From Scatophagus argus (Eukaryota; Chordata; Actinopteri; Scatophagidae), in assembly GCF_020382885.2 (NCBI RefSeq), contig NC_058503.1, positions 22,949,535 to 23,013,534 on the forward strand: 64,000 bases of DNA, in the 5' to 3' direction. Shown here piece after piece: positions 28,208-42,791 of this stretch (positions within the stretch are counted from its first letter, which is position 1; each line of letters starts with the position of its first letter). Made by a program: the position numbers and the translations under genes. The notes beneath the pieces are model-generated. The model was not told the origin of the DNA and made no database searches. It worked only from the letters and a program-made list of their open reading frames with translations.

Positions 28208-31200
28208 TGAGTGATGTGGCACTACAGATGCAGCAGAACTCATCTCATCAGTGGAGTCGGGGGCCACCACATGCTCATCGCAGCACATAAATAACACATG
28301 ACAGCACAAAGTTTCTGCTCTTGGACAAACTTGAGACTTGAACTATAAGGTGGCTTTCAGAAGACGTCCACATCGACCTCTTCAGCTATTGGACACCAAA
28401 CTACAAAATGAGAATCAGAAATCAGAAGAAACTAAATTCAGCCAGCGGCGTCTTTCAAATAAAATCACATTTTGTCGACCATTAAAAGTTCGTGCTTCAG
28501 CCGAGACTCGTCTCCTGCTCCTGTCAGCATCTGACTGTGGACGCGAGGACAGCTGAGGAAACGTGAGCCTGTACTGTGTGTCCCATACTGTTCTGACTCT
28601 CCCAGTCCGGCTGAGGACGAGGCTCGAGCTGCACGTTCACACGACAGGAAATGAAGACAAAGATGAAACACGTGAGAGTTTTCTGTTACGTGTGGGCTGG
28701 TTTTCCTTCAGCTCGCCTCCTGCTTGCGTCTCACACGTCTGCAGTGAGGAAGCCTTTATCAAGCTGGCTGTCTCCGCAGCCTATCAGAGCTCTGAATCAG
28801 TGGCTTCACCAGCAGCCTTCAACACGTCACACCAGCAGAACCTCTGCTGTGCTGACAGTCCAGAGGGATTAACACACTGGCCTCACATTGTGTTCTCTGA
28901 TGAGAGGCCAGGCTGCCACGTGTCCATCAGACACATGTGAGCAGGTTTCACACCTCAGGGGAGGTGCAGTCGGCTGGGTCTAAATAAAGACGCTGGGTAA
29001 ACCCTCAGGCTGCGTAACAGTACAACTGTGTGGGGGACCAGGGTTTCTGAGGGCTACGGGGGAGTCGGGGGGTCTCAGGCGCACAGCAGCACCTCAGCTT
29101 TAGCTTTAATCCAGACATGCAGACAGAAGTTCATATCGAGACACCAGCCTTGTTGAACGTCCCAACAAAACTCTGCATGTCAGACAAACATCAATTCTCA
29201 TGTTCGGTTGCAGATTTCTTTAGAACTTTGGTTAATTTTGGATGAAAACCTGAGACTGTTTCCCCGCTGACTAACACACAGTAGCCAGATGCCAGGACAG
29301 CACGAACTGAACTGCAGCCACGACGCGTCACTGAAACGTGTCAAACAGAGCAGCTCGAGGTCGTCTTTGAACGTCAGAAGCTGCCGTCGAGCCACCTGCT
29401 GCGAGGTGTGAAGATGATCCTGTTGGACAAGACCTGGACCTCCAACGGCCTCCTGCAGTCACACACTACTGAGGGTCGCTCGGCGGAGACACGGTGACTA
29501 ATCCGACACGCTTTGTAATTACTTTAATGTGCGATTCTTGAAGAATAAACGCTTGAATAGACACGGCAGGTTTATGTGATAATGTCTACGTGTTAACAGA
29601 ATGAACACGCGAGTTTTGTGTGCACGTTTGCATTCATTTCATTTAGTCAGACTACGTTTTTCAGTTTATTCACACTGACTCAACACAGCAGAAACACATT
29701 TTATCATTATGTGTATTATCTGCAGGATCTCACCCAGCAGAAAGTTCACTCAGATTTTAATTTTTCAGCAACAATCAAGTTTAATTTATAAGTCAGGTGT
29801 TGAGTAAGAAAAACAGCCAACAAATTTCATTAAAGAAAAGACACAAACCAGCCAGTAAAGCCTGAGCTCAGTTAATACTGTCATCACCCGGCCGACCCCC
29901 ACAGGCTTCACCGACAGCCCCTGGCTGACCCCCATCAGGAGGCCTGCAGGAGGCCTTCGGGGCCCCGTGGGCCACATGAGGACCAGATCTTCTCCAACAG
30001 GATCATGTTCACACCTCACAGAAATGAGAGGCTTAATGATGTTCAGTTCAGCCCCAGCTGTTACACTGCAGTGTTTTACTCTTCCAGAACACGTCTTTAA
30101 TACATGAACAGAAAAACATGTGCACACCATTCATTCATTATTTTCCTTGTACCTATTTTGTTCATTGGTCATCGATTTGATGTCTTAAATGTTCAATCTG
30201 CAAAAAGACATAATTTTAGTTTAAAGCATTCAGAAAGCATTTGTGCCGTGTTCTCTTCATTCAGACGAGGTCGTCCTGTTTGAATAAGAATTTATTTTTA
30301 CCAGTCATCTCTGGTTTGGTGACGTTATTCCTGCTCTACACGCCGATAAAAGCATTTTGATCCTGGATTAAGAAGGAGGAATAACTTGAACGAAGATGAA
30401 GAGCAGAACACAAAGCTATAAAAGTGGTCCTGATCAAACCGATGGTTCTTACAGCCAATAGAGAAATGAAATGTGCCTCATTACATTCACATTCACTGAG
30501 CAACACCTGCTCGTTGAAGTGAAGCAGCGATGTGTGGCTTCGTGCGAACACACTCCTTCTGTTGGAGCTCACTTTCATTTTGACATGCTGGGCTTGTTGC
30601 CATGGACACCGGTGACAGGATGAATTATAATTGAGCAGGTCCAGTTTGACCTGATTACTGAAACCCGTATGAACTGGATGGTTAGTGTCCTGTAAAATAC
30701 GACGGACCGTGAATCCCAGCAATTCTGGATCTGAATGTCTAATCCTGTGAATACTGGACCCGGTGGACTGTAATCCTCTCTTCCTCTGTCCTCATGACTG
30801 TTGCAAACACATGGTTGAAGTAGCAGTGAAGCAGAGGTACAGGAACAAGAACCTGGACACGGTGTTCTCCATGGTGATCACCAGGGAGCCAATCAAGAAC
30901 CTCTACGCTGCTCCTCTGGTCCACCTCCTCCACAGGTGGACCAGATAATGGAGGCCTGGGCCAAAGGGGCCCCTCTCGGTCCAGGTTTCTGAAGCTGTGA
31001 TGCACGGCTGCCTGTCGTCCAGGATCAGATGACACAGTGGTGCAATGTGGTTTAGTAAGAACAAAGCAGTTCTCTTTCAAGCTTTATTTTAGTGTTTTCC
31101 TACATGCAGCTGCATCACTTCAGATTTCGGGGGGTAAATAAAACAACCAGCAGTTTTTTAGGCTGAGCTGTTTCTATGTTTTGCAGGTTGAACAAATACT

Positions 31201-31512
31201 GGACCCGAGAGCAGGACTCGGACTGCACTCTAAATGAAGGTTTGAAAAGCTGTGGAGGTTTGGTTTCAGGTGATCGTAAACTGAACAACCAGGTGACGGC
31301 TGTTTTTGCTCCTCATCACTGAGGTCAAACTCACACCGCATCCTGGACTGGACAGAGTCTGTGAGGCTCTGCTGCCTCATTACCTCCCCTCCACATTCCT
31401 GCCATGTGTGTGTGTGTGTGTGTGTGTGAACAGCAGCACGTTAATTAGCTGCATACGTTTCTCACAGCAGTAACTCTGGGAAACGTTCAGCTTGTTTGTG
31501 TGTCGGATGTTA

Positions 31513-32075
31513 TTCAATTCAATTCAATTCAATTCAATTCAATTCAGTTCAGTTTTGGAGGTGGTGTCCGCCTGTCGAACCCAGATTGACAGCTGGTTCC
31601 ACAGCAGGGGTGCCTGATAGCTAAAGGCTCGTCCTCCCGTTCTACTTTTGTGAATTCTGGGAACTGCAAGTAAACCTGCACTCTGTGATCTGAGTGATCT
31701 AGTGGGAATATATGGGACTATTAGATCCAGCAGGTATGATGGGGCGAGTCCATTTAGGGCCTTATATGTAAGTGGGAGAATTTTAAAGTCTATTCTGAAT
31801 TTTACTGGAAGCCAGTGAAGAGAAGCTAAGATGGGGGAGATATGATCCCTTTAGCTGATTCCTGTCAAAACTGCTGCATTCTGGATCAGCTGCAGGTTAT
31901 TAATGGAGTAATTTGGACATCCTGATAATAGTGAGTTGCAGTAGTCCAGCCTAGAAGTAACAAAAGCATGAACAAGTTTTTCAGCATCACTCTGAGAGAG
32001 GACACTCCTAATCTTAGCGATATTACGGAGGTGAAAGAAGGCGGTCTTAGAGGTCTGTTTAATGTGATGGATGAA
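31513..32075. mobile_element. Dispersed teleost repeat flanked by an AATTC array
   Basis: An (AATTC)n run (31513-31544) leads into about 530 bases containing AGCTAAAGGCTCGTCCTCC, GCCAGTGAAGAGAAGC, TTGCAGTAGTCCAGCCTAGA and TTTTCAGCATCACTCTGAGA. I recognise these phrases as a high-copy repeat in fish genomes. No open frame survives. I cannot name the family with certainty. Confidence 0.6.
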
Positions 32076-33821
32076 TGACCTGACTGAAGTTATTATTCAG
32101 TCTGAACGGCTTCTGAAAGAGCTGAAAATCAGGCACAATCGAACCGTAATTACTGGTGGGATTAAATCCAAACGTAATCACCACGGACGTGCGGACGTCA
32201 GACGACGGACCAGTTTATTAACTCTGAGAGTTTTCATTTCCGCAATGAATCTCAATTGTGGAAAAACGAGACGAATGAAGGCCAAGTTATGAGAGTCTCA
32301 TTAAGGTGCTGAATTTGTCATTTGATTTTTTTTATTATTATTCTGTCGGGTCAAGGTAATCTGAGAAAGGGCCACACAGGGTCAGGGGTCTGGTTTGATT
32401 GAAGCACTTATTTTGGAGGATTTCATCTTTTTTCCTCCTTCATGCTCAGATCTTCTGTTTGGCGTTCAAAGATCCGTAAGCTGCTGAGAAGCTGCCGGTC
32501 TGTCGGAGGTCACACCTCCATCATCCTGCTGATGTTCACAGTATCACAGCACTCAGCCGCTCAGGTGAGACCTCACAGACCTCACAGCTGCTGGGTTTGA
32601 GTCTTGGACACAAACCGTGAACCTGGTCCTGCGTGAACTGGGACTCTCTGGCCCGGACTGAAGGGCTGAGGAGGTGAACGTGGCTGAAGACGCTCAGTGT
32701 TGGGACATGTGTGTTTTTCTGGTGGACCGACTCTTTCAGAGGGTCAACTGAAAACAGACGTGCTCATCGCTTTTCAGTCCCCTGGAAACGTTTCCTGTCT
32801 TCATCTGTGCTACTGGCAGCTTTTACCATAACTCACACAGTACCTTAGCTGTGGTGTTCGGGTTACACTGCACCTCGTCCACCTCAAGGCATTTTATGTT
32901 CTGCTGCTGCATAATTTCCTCAGGGGTTTTACCGTATCTCAAATACTTCATTGTGATCATGAGCTGCTTTTCCCTCTGAATGTGTTCAGAGAGAGTGAAC
33001 ACATTTTGTTTCTTAGCCTCACTTGTGAAAATGTTCTCAGCTTTCTACTCGAACATGCGTTAAGACTCCATGTTTGATTCATGAAGGGTGCTTGCTGAGG
33101 CCGACTCTGTGATCTCCAGATCTGTAATCAGCTTAAACTGACAGCACCTGCCTTGTGGTTTAGTGTAACATCAACTGCTGCCGTCCAGCAGTCTGAAGCT
33201 TTCTGTCCATTTGGAGACTCTGAAAACCACCACGAGATGAGGCAGCTGAGGACATCACAGCAAAAAGCAGAAAACGTTTTATTCCTAACATATGATCGAG
33301 TTTCCCCAAACGCCTCACAGCCTGCAGTCGGGGAGCTAATGGCTTTTGGTTTTCTCGCTTTCTTTCATACTTGACTAATCCTTCGTTCAGTTCACATTTC
33401 AAAAATATATATTTCTACTTATTTTAAGAAAGTGTATTTTTATGGGCCTCTGCAGCGCTGACTGGAGCAGAATGGAACATGAATTATTTATTTATGGACA
33501 TTATTACCAACACGTTAACATTCAAGCAGCACTTTAATGTTGTAGCAGGTTAAACATTTTAGATTGAGAATCTGCAGCTCTCCCTTCTCACATACCATCA
33601 GAGCTGACTTCTCAGACCTGACAAAGCTGAAGACTGGAAAGCTGCTGATGGAGACAAAGAGACACGCACATAAATCACATTAATTTAACTTTTAGACATT
33701 AGTTTTCGGTGGTCCTCCACCTCACACCACAACATGGCCACCACAGAGCAGAGAACACAGCAGTGTATGAGACACACTCTCACAGTAACACTCAGTAAAC
33801 ACTGAGCTGAGAAGGTCGTAG

Positions 33822-33850
33822 GACCAGGACCAGGACCAGGACCAGGACCA
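33822..33850. repeat. (AGGACC)n hexamer repeat
   Basis: About five tandem copies of GGACCA/AGGACC. Confidence 0.9.
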
Positions 33851-35157
33851 GCTCAGAGTCCGGAGGTCGAGCCTCCGATCTTCTGTAAACATAACCACTT
33901 GCATGTGGATGCCCAACAGTAATACAGTCATAAAGTTATGCTGTGAACACAGCATGAGAATCAAACCAGTCGAAACTGCAGGTTCCCACAGCGCTGAAGG
34001 CACCACAGCACAGCGAGGGCAGGCAGTCAGCAGCAGAGTCAGTTAACGCACCACATGTACACACAGCCACAGCATTACAGCTGCAGAGACACAGTTTCTC
34101 TGTCACTGAAACAGTTTATCACATGAAAGTCTCCCAGCCTCGCTTTTAAAGGCAGACTTTTAATGTGAAGGGGCTGCAGAATTTCAGCTTAAAGGGGCAG
34201 CCCGTAAAATATGGTCAGAATTCAAAGGTTGCTCCACAAACCGCAGCAGAGCGTCCGCCAGCTCTCACTCTGTAGCTGTTAGCTCCCACTGGCTCAGTTA
34301 GCAGCGGGGTCCTCGCCGCGACCTCGGACCACGAGGCTCAGCTCAAGAGGAGCTGAAAGTTCCCGTTTGATTCCCCCGCTGACAGCCGCACTGAGAGCTC
34401 GGTGAAAGAACAGCAAACCATCTGTGTGCCTCATCAACAGGCTCCATCAGACAAAACACTTCTGTCTGAGAGGTGGAGCTGGTGTCACCACATCTCATTA
34501 ACTCCTTCACAGCCAGCGCGTAAACACGGAGGACGAACTCCCGTCCGCTCCAAACTGTTTGTTGTGCTGCTGAAGGAAATGGACACGAATCTGAATTCAT
34601 GAGGTGAGCACACGTACTTCCGCTCAGTTATTTGAACACCGGTTTTTATGTGAGAATGTGATGAAACTCAGCTCAAATAAATCAGCACCACACATATTCA
34701 GACTGCGCCGTGCTGAGCCTTTCAGTCCTGGTAACATCCTGGCTCTGATCACACGGGTTCCACGTCTCTGTTGGGTTAAGTTGTCCCTCAGGTGTCAGGA
34801 CAGAAATCCTCTGGTGAAAACAACAGCATCAGGCCTGACTGTCATGTTCACTTGACCCTGCAGTGAAGTCTTGGTTCCTGCACAGTGTGGCTGTGGTGGC
34901 TTTGGTCGCAGGTCTGCAGACGGTCTCGGTCCCTGCAGGGAAAAGCTGGCCGAGCCCTGGACTCAGTGGGTTATATAAGGATGAAGAAAGTGGGAAATGG
35001 CCTTGTTTGACTGGAGGCTGCAGCAGCTTGTTATGGCTCTCGATGGATCGATTCCATTTAGCATCCTCAGCTGGTAGTTTGACACGACCCGAATCGCACC
35101 GATCCGACGGAATGCGCCGCTTGTCACTAACTGAATGCTTTCAGTCTCTCTGCCTTG

Positions 35158-38100
35158 CTACACCTGCTCCTCCACCTTGTTGGGGTCCACCTCCACAGCC
35201 GGGGCCACCTGCATGGGCTTGCAGCAGCCGCCGCAGACGTACTTGAGGAAGCAGAGGTAGGCGCTGCCGGACACGATGACCGTGATGATGATGATGATGG
35301 TGGCGCCGAAGGCAGGCGACACGGTGTCTTCCAGGACGGACTTGAGGCCCCCCATGCTGATCCCGCCTGACCCCTCCATTAGCAGGCTCTCGTCGGGCTC
35401 ACCGGTGGCTTGACCTGAGGCAGAGAGACGAGGTCAAAGGTCATTTTGAGGCATATGGGAGGCGAGTGAAATAAAGATGATATTGTGTGACAATGCGACA
35501 CCGTGCTGATCACTCCTATGAAGGATGCTGATGTGAGTGAACATGATGGAAACCAGAATGAAATGATATTAAGGAAAAATATCCATCACGGCGCTCACAA
35601 ACAGGCGTGGATGATGTTGTTTCTTCAGAGAACAAACCGATAAAAACACTAAGCTGAGCAAGTCAAGTCGTCAGACCGCGAACAGAAGCAACGATCGATG
35701 GATTACGAAACCCTTCAGCTAAACGCTCTGCAGCCTTTTAATTCACTCCAGAAAGACAAACATAAATCCAACATGGCAGCAGGTCTGACTCTTGGTCCGA
35801 ACGCTGCCTCACATCATCTCAGCAGAGCTTCAGGGTGAAATAATAAGCTAATTTACTTCAAACTGTGAGCAAATCAATATTTCTCAGCTGTACAGGCAAT
35901 TACTATCTTAGGACCAGGTGTCTGCCGGGCGCCAAATGAGTCACTCGACAACGAAACACTCGAGACCTTTCGCGTTCATCGGCTCCGGAGCTTGGCAAAG
36001 TGTGCAGTACTTAAATGCGAAGCCTAACCTTTGGTGATGATTAACCACTGACCTCGTGTCTCGGCTCAGGGATTTCTGCTGCAGAGAATTCATTTCCTGT
36101 GCCATCACTGATCTGTTTGGAACATTTCATTTCATGTAACTCATATTTTCCCTCGCAGGATTCACTTCTGTTATTGGCACTTCAGTGGAGAAACAGAATA
36201 GTTTATGAAGAGGTTATTTTGGACGGATCCAGAGGGACAGATCAGGGACAGTGTCTTTCCACCGTCTGCGTGGGCGTGATGACCTGAGCGAGACACAAAG
36301 CAGGAGACGGCTGTTGGAGACCACTCCAAGCAGCCGACAAGGCAGCCCATTTTAGTGCCTTTGGCGTCTTTGTGGCGCCAAAATGAGGCGTTTCCAGCCA
36401 CGTCTGGTGGCGACAGAAGCAGGTGTTTCAAAGCAGAACGTATTTCCCTAACCCTAACCAGGTGTTCCTTGTGTCTAACCCGAACCAGACCTTAAACACA
36501 GCGTAGTCACCGCAACCTGTTGGAAACGGAAACGTTAACTAGCACCTGTTCTGGTGATTGGCTCGAGCGACGGGTTTGTGCGTGCCGAATGAGGAGAGAG
36601 TGTTTCAGGGGGAAAAGGAGGAAGTTGCTCGGGTGCTCAGGTGCTGTGGGAATGCATTACAATCACCCACAATATCGGCTCCACGCCAGCACCGTCCACT
36701 GAAACAAACTGCTCAGACCTGCACACCATCAGCTGCTTTCTTCAGGTCTTTCAGACTCGACGTTCAGTTTAATGGGAGCATCACACATAACCTCCGAAGA
36801 CAAATTCAATCCGCTGCAAACAGCACAGCACAGCACAAGTTTTTATTTGGTCCTGTTGTTAGTGCTCAAACACTCGGGACATTTTGACATGTCACAGCAG
36901 GTGTTATTAATCCACTTCAGGCAATGAGACAGACGGGGGGGGGGGGGGGGGGGCTTTACTTCCTGAGAGCCAGAAAACTGAACAACAAGCCAAACAAAGA
37001 TGTTTTTCACCACATTTTTCTCCCCATCCTCCCACTGAGAAGAAGAAGGTCAGAGCTGAAGCCTGGCTGACAATCAGTGACACACACCTCAAACACTCTG
37101 AAACCTCAGCACTTCATGCAGGGCTCCTCTGAGCCAGAAGTCAAATCTGAACACACACACTACACAGTGCACACTCAGCAATAATACATCATCTCTGATT
37201 TCAGTGGTGAACGTCCACAAAGATGTGCCTTCTGACTGCACGCTACTTTCAAAGATAAAAAACCCCAAACCCAAACCCAAGACCCTAAATTTATTGGAAG
37301 TGTAGTTCAGAAAAAGGCGTCGTTTTCCATATCGATGGTAGGGAACATTAACTCACTGGAGTTAAACAGGTGCATCTTCAGGGTTTTGGGTGAGGTCTGA
37401 ATGATGAATTACAGCTGGGACCTCCAGCTGGATGCAGTGAAGGGGGTTAATGTGTCCCGACCAAACGTCAGACCGATACCAATAATAATTAATAATAAAA
37501 ATAAAAAAATGAGAACGCAGCGTGCGTTAAAAGCCTGACGGTCACCGGAGCAGCTCCAGCCTTTGTTATGAAGATGATGTGCTCGCTGTATGTTCACCTG
37601 GCTTGTTATCAGTAACAACATGGCAACATGAAGCCACCATCACCTCTGACCTGTTTAGTATGATGAGCACATTTGACAGCGAGGTGCAACACGATGAAAT
37701 CAGTTAAAATTTGAATTCTCAGCAGGCTCATCCTACAGCCTCCCTCATTAGCCCTGAGCTCCTCCTGGTGCATCAATCTGGGATTAAAGCAGCAGCCATC
37801 GCGGAGACTCGGCTCTCCGGCCTCCCTCACAGATTCCTTTTCTTTTTGCTGCGACACGAGCTCATTAAATCTATTCAGGGAAAGAGCTTTTGTTGCTCTG
37901 AACTCAAGGCTTATCAGCCGCTGAGCTGGAGAAGCAAAAACACATCAATCAAGCAGCTGCTCAAACCACAAGGGTGTCATTACTTCCACCTGGGACCTCC
38001 AATTACACACGGCTGACTCATCCACACACACACACACCACACGCACACACACACACACACACGCACACACACACACGCACTCACACACGCACACACACAG

Positions 38101-41100
38101 CTGGGAGAGTCGCTGGTTTCATCCATTCTGGATTCTGGTGTCTTCCCTCGTCAGACAGAATTGCTCCACACTGACTTATTTTAAACATGTTAAACTTACA
38201 TTCAGAACCAAAGCTCTCAATGAATTATTGTAAATTTGACTGCAACTCTCTGCATCCTGCTCCATGAATGTAAATAAAAACTCTGAGCACCTCATTTCAC
38301 TCTCTGATGACCTCTATGAACATCCCGGTCGCCTGCCAGGACGCCTGCCAGGACAAAGACGGCAGCCGAAAACCAGGGACGACTCGTGGCATCAACACTG
38401 GATATTTTTTAATGGGACATCGACATAATTTAAAAAATGGATATTTTTAAACAAGCTGTCTGGACTGTCTTTCAACTGAAAACTGGATAATTTTGATGAG
38501 ACATCAGGACAATTTCAGATGTTTTTTTGCAAGATAAAAGGTAAATTTCCTGCTGGAACATTTTTTACATGACATGGGGAGAGTTTCCCACCTAAAACCA
38601 GACGTTTTTAACACGGTTTTAATGGTGTGACGTGGACGTGGTTAAGCCCAGAAGACAGGGTTGAGCTGCACTGTTGTGTTTCTGTATCAGTAGCTCTCAT
38701 ATACAAGTTTTTACTTTTGTTTCCTTCTGTGCACTTGGAATCACTCATTTCTGATTCATTTATGGGTCACATATTGTAAGGTAACACAATCCATGCAATA
38801 AAAAAGAGATTTTCTTTTGTTTGTATGATATCTTGGTAAAAAGACGATGTTTTATTTATGGTCAGTACATAATGACTGACAAAATGTTGCTAGCGTTCAC
38901 TCTGAGACATGTGTTAAGCGGTCGCCGTCCGTGCATTTTGGATGTGAGGTTAAATGTTGTGCCGCGCCGCTTGTCGGTCATGAGATCAGCGTGAAAACGT
39001 AACTGTGAAGTAAACTGCCGTCTTACAGAATAACGATGACGGCCTCGTTGCGTCTCCGGTGTACGCAAAGTGACACATTCAGGCATGCATTGATTAGCAC
39101 GCCCACACACGAGGCAGGAGAAAATAGCTTGATTGCTTTTCAAAGACGTCGAGTGTGGACAACAACGCATGTAAAAGGAACTGAATTAGCGTCTCTTTAT
39201 GCAATCATAATGTATTATTCAGCCCAGAAAAGACTATCTTCAGCACATTCCCATATAACGGTAATATAGTTCATTATGTGTGATGGATGAGAGCTCTTCA
39301 CTCAGAAGTTCTGGTGACTTCTCCACTAGAGATGATGGAGGTTATTGGCATATTTTTAACCAACATGGCCTCATGTCTAAGCTGTAAGAGTTTACTGAGT
39401 CCTGGCCTCACAGAATGGACCCAGCGAACGTTTAATGGCTGCTTTCTAGATGTTCGATCACAACGTCCTCTTACAGTACCAAAATAGTTTCAGAATGGAA
39501 GGTGAGCAGACGTTATGCAAACAGTCTTATTCAGCTTTTCTTTGCAAGCCCCCAGTGTGCATTCAGCAGCTTTATATGTCTAAAAATAATCAACAGTGAC
39601 TCACACGGGGTACAAAGTGCCAAAAACTGCAGTTCCTCAAATGGCCACTTGAGGCTGGCTCCAAAAGTGATTCAACCCCAATTGACCCCCATGTTTAAAA
39701 CTTTGCTGCAGAAATAAACATGTTTGCAGTATGGTACAAAAATGATTGAATGAAAGAATTAATTTAAGAAAACAAAACAAAACAAAACGGTTTTGGTCCC
39801 TAATAATCTGGACATTCATGATATCAGTACAGGAGGTGAAGTTTGCCACTTTGAGTTGTCGCTAGCTGCTAGCCGCTAGCCGCAAGTCGCTAGTCGCCTC
39901 TCTCTTTGTTGTGTTGGTGCCTTTTAGAGAAATTTTCATGCACATGTTGGACAAGTAATAATTGGACAAGTTTGGTGTCCAATCACTGAGTCTGTCAGTG
40001 AGCGTTGACTTCAGTCAGAGGCTGGACTGGTTTCATTAAGGATGTGTGTGCAGTTACAGGTGCCCTGACTGACCAAACTGGACTCTTTATCCATTAAACA
40101 GCAGCGATCAGAGTATAAAATCTGTGCAGGAAAGCTCTTTGTCTCTGTGGTCAGCAGCAAATCAGGTCAACAGAAATATTTACTTTTTAGTGATATATTT
40201 TTTGTTTTTTTGATGGGAATATATTGTTTGGGAAAGGAATTAACAAAGACCCCAAGGCTAAAGGTTGCCTAACATTAAGCTGGAGAGAAACTAAAGCAAA
40301 AACAAATGGAATTACTTCAGTAAAGCTGAAATATAGAAGCTGAGCCACAGCAAAGGCTCACCAAATTTTTACATTTACTGACTGTGTACAATAACTGTTT
40401 TTCTCAAGTGAGTCATCTGATTTGGATTTTTTATAAGCCAGAACAAGCTGTCTGTGCAAAGAAGCACTCATAAGCACACAAAGAAGTAAAAATGTCCATA
40501 CAGCCGTAACACTCGGCAGCAGTGTGTGTCAGTGTGTAAATGGATTTGAAGTCCAATTATGCTCAGCCCACAGGAAGACTAACATAAGAGGAAATATTGA
40601 TTCCATCACTGCAGTGGTGCCACATCCAGTGAGGATCCGATAAATGTCCCGTGTTCTTCTTCTAAAGGAAGTGTTCCTCGCCTCCTCTCTCATCGAGATC
40701 GTTTCTTTGCTCGGGCTCAGAGGAAAACCTGAGCAGAATCCAGAGACGAGGGAAGTCAGGAAGGACCGGGGTACTGCAAATATTCTCTGGTACTACTTTT
40801 ACTGTGGTGTCAACACAGGACACAGTTGTGATCACGATCCTTCCCATTTTCAAAGCTGGACCCTCCGGTTTCTGGAGTCGGTCCAGTGGAGAGGAAGAAT
40901 CCACTGCTGTCAGCACTGTGCCATGGATTTCACTTACACACTGAAACGAGTCGTCTGTGCTCGTGACTCATCCTTTCAGGCCTCCTGAATTCTGAATCCT
41001 CCTAAATTGTTCTTGAGTGCCGCTGAAGAGCGAATCTCTTCTCACACTTCACTCCTGCCAAACAGCCACAAATGGTTCAGTCTGAAGTGTGTTCAGGACG

Positions 41101-41579
41101 GAGGCTTTCATCTGCTGGGGAGGCAGATAAGACCGGCCACAGCTGAGGGGCCGAGAGCAGGACGGAGCCACACTGCGTGGCCTTTCTCTTTTCCTTCACT
41201 CAGAAATATGTACCGTAGCATTCGACCTAAAGCGTCGTGACTCCACGGACTTGGAGATCACAGTCGACCAAGAAAACAAAAAAAAATTCCATTTTCAGAT
41301 CAATTTTCCCTCCACTGCTGTTACGTTAGAATGTGTATAAACATCATCTTTGGTGCTGCTTTAATCCATTTCCTGTAACGTTTCCACCTCAGCCAAGTGT
41401 GAAAGCTTCATCTACGTGAACACACTCCACCCTCCTCTGGTTAACATTAACAACACTGATGCAGAATGAGTCACACAGCACAGAGATGACAGGTAGTCTT
41501 TGCTGTCACACCTGTTTCATATGAATGATTATCATGTTCTGTAGTGGCTGACTGTCTCTCTCTCTCTCTCTCTCTCACG

Positions 41580-41641
<62 letters not shown>

Positions 41642-42759
41642 TGTATACATGTATATGTATATATACATGTATGTATATATACATATACATACATGTATGT
41701 ATGTATATGTATATATACACATACACACATATTTTTTTACTTTATCCTGTAACTCTTATTCTAGTGCTGTTTATGTACCCTGCTGTTGAAACACTGCAAT
41801 TTCATTTGCATTTTCTTTTCTTATCTTATTTATTGATTACTAATGATAAGCTGTTAGTCCTGTAGAGATTTAAAATATCTCCAGAATTACTCAAACTACT
41901 GTCAGCTGCAGCTGCTGTTAGCTCAGTTGGTGGTGAAGCTGGCTGGACTCACCTCTTTGAAAGGTGTGACAGTACTGATGTAATCAGTGGATCGAGTGGA
42001 CGAACTGTTTTAAAACGATTATGTCTAATTGCTGTAAAGTAATGTTTCATGGAGCTTCTTGTTCAACATCATAAAGTTCACTTACTGCACCTCCAGCTGC
42101 TGTGTGACATTTTAATCAAGCTGGGGTTTGTCTAATTAGGTGTGTGTGTGCGTGTGTGTGTGTGTGATGAAGCTTTCACCACCTGCCGGGTTGCTTTTTA
42201 ATTTAATGACGTGTCAATAAGAGCGTCTTGCCAGCAGCAGGGAAACTCGTCCTCCAGCTGCGTCTCACACCTTTAATGACAACAGATTCAACGACAACGC
42301 TGAGGTAAAATGTGCATTATTTTGCTTTTTAAATTGCTGCTACAGGTATGAAATCAGAGGATTCGTGCTTCAGGACGTTCGGCCTCAGATAAATAAGATG
42401 GGAGGTTTGATGTTTTCACCACAGGGTGCAGCCGTCCACCATCTAAACTAATCACGCCGGCTTTTAAGTTTGCAGCCGCTGCCGCAATTTTGTCTTCGCT
42501 GCCCTGAGACATCGAAGGAAAGACGCTGCGTGAAAAGCAATTTGTCCACTCAAACCTCCATTTAGCATTGGATGATTTAGGATTTCATGTAAAAAAAGAA
42601 ACCTGCACAGCAAGTAAGAGAGGAAGCCTTGTGTGAACCTGTGCCGCTGCTCTCCAGGCCAGTTCAAGCTCGGCTCGGGTTCCCTGCCGTCTTAATCAAC
42701 ATTGTCAGTTACTGCTAGTCTGTTATGGATTACGCTAACCACAGACAAGCAGCCAGCCG

Positions 42760-42791
<32 letters not shown>

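Larger units (their letters stand above)
25961..35157. other. Repeat-rich intergenic region, no supported gene
   Basis: Nine kilobases without an exon series I can defend. They contain a retroposon tail near 26395-26455, a Tc1 remnant (26545-27093), a decamer array (27931-27986), a retroposon tail (28050-28207), an AATTC array (31513-31544) and a long dispersed repeat (31545-32075). They also contain an AGGACC hexamer array (33822-33850). Isolated open frames, for example at 30739-31080 and 33722-34006, have no recognisable domain. Confidence 0.55.

Noticed and set aside
30739..31080. Possible exon with codon-like composition near 30.78-30.95 kb
   Set aside because: Open on both strands for a short stretch and locally GC-rich, but no splice partners, no domain and no conserved motif were visible. 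Left as unexplained sequence.
31167..31236. Possible plus-strand exon after TTTTGCAG at 31186
   Set aside because: One open 50-base stretch with a weak GTTTGA donor and no neighbouring exons in phase.
34863..35246. 127-aa plus-strand ORF starting with a hydrophobic stretch
   Set aside because: It starts at GTG, not ATG, and its second half overlaps the opposite-strand exon of the small membrane-protein gene.
41471..41865. Tyr/Ile/Val/Cys-rich ORFs on both strands
   Set aside because: Products of the compound AC/AT/GTAT simple repeat.
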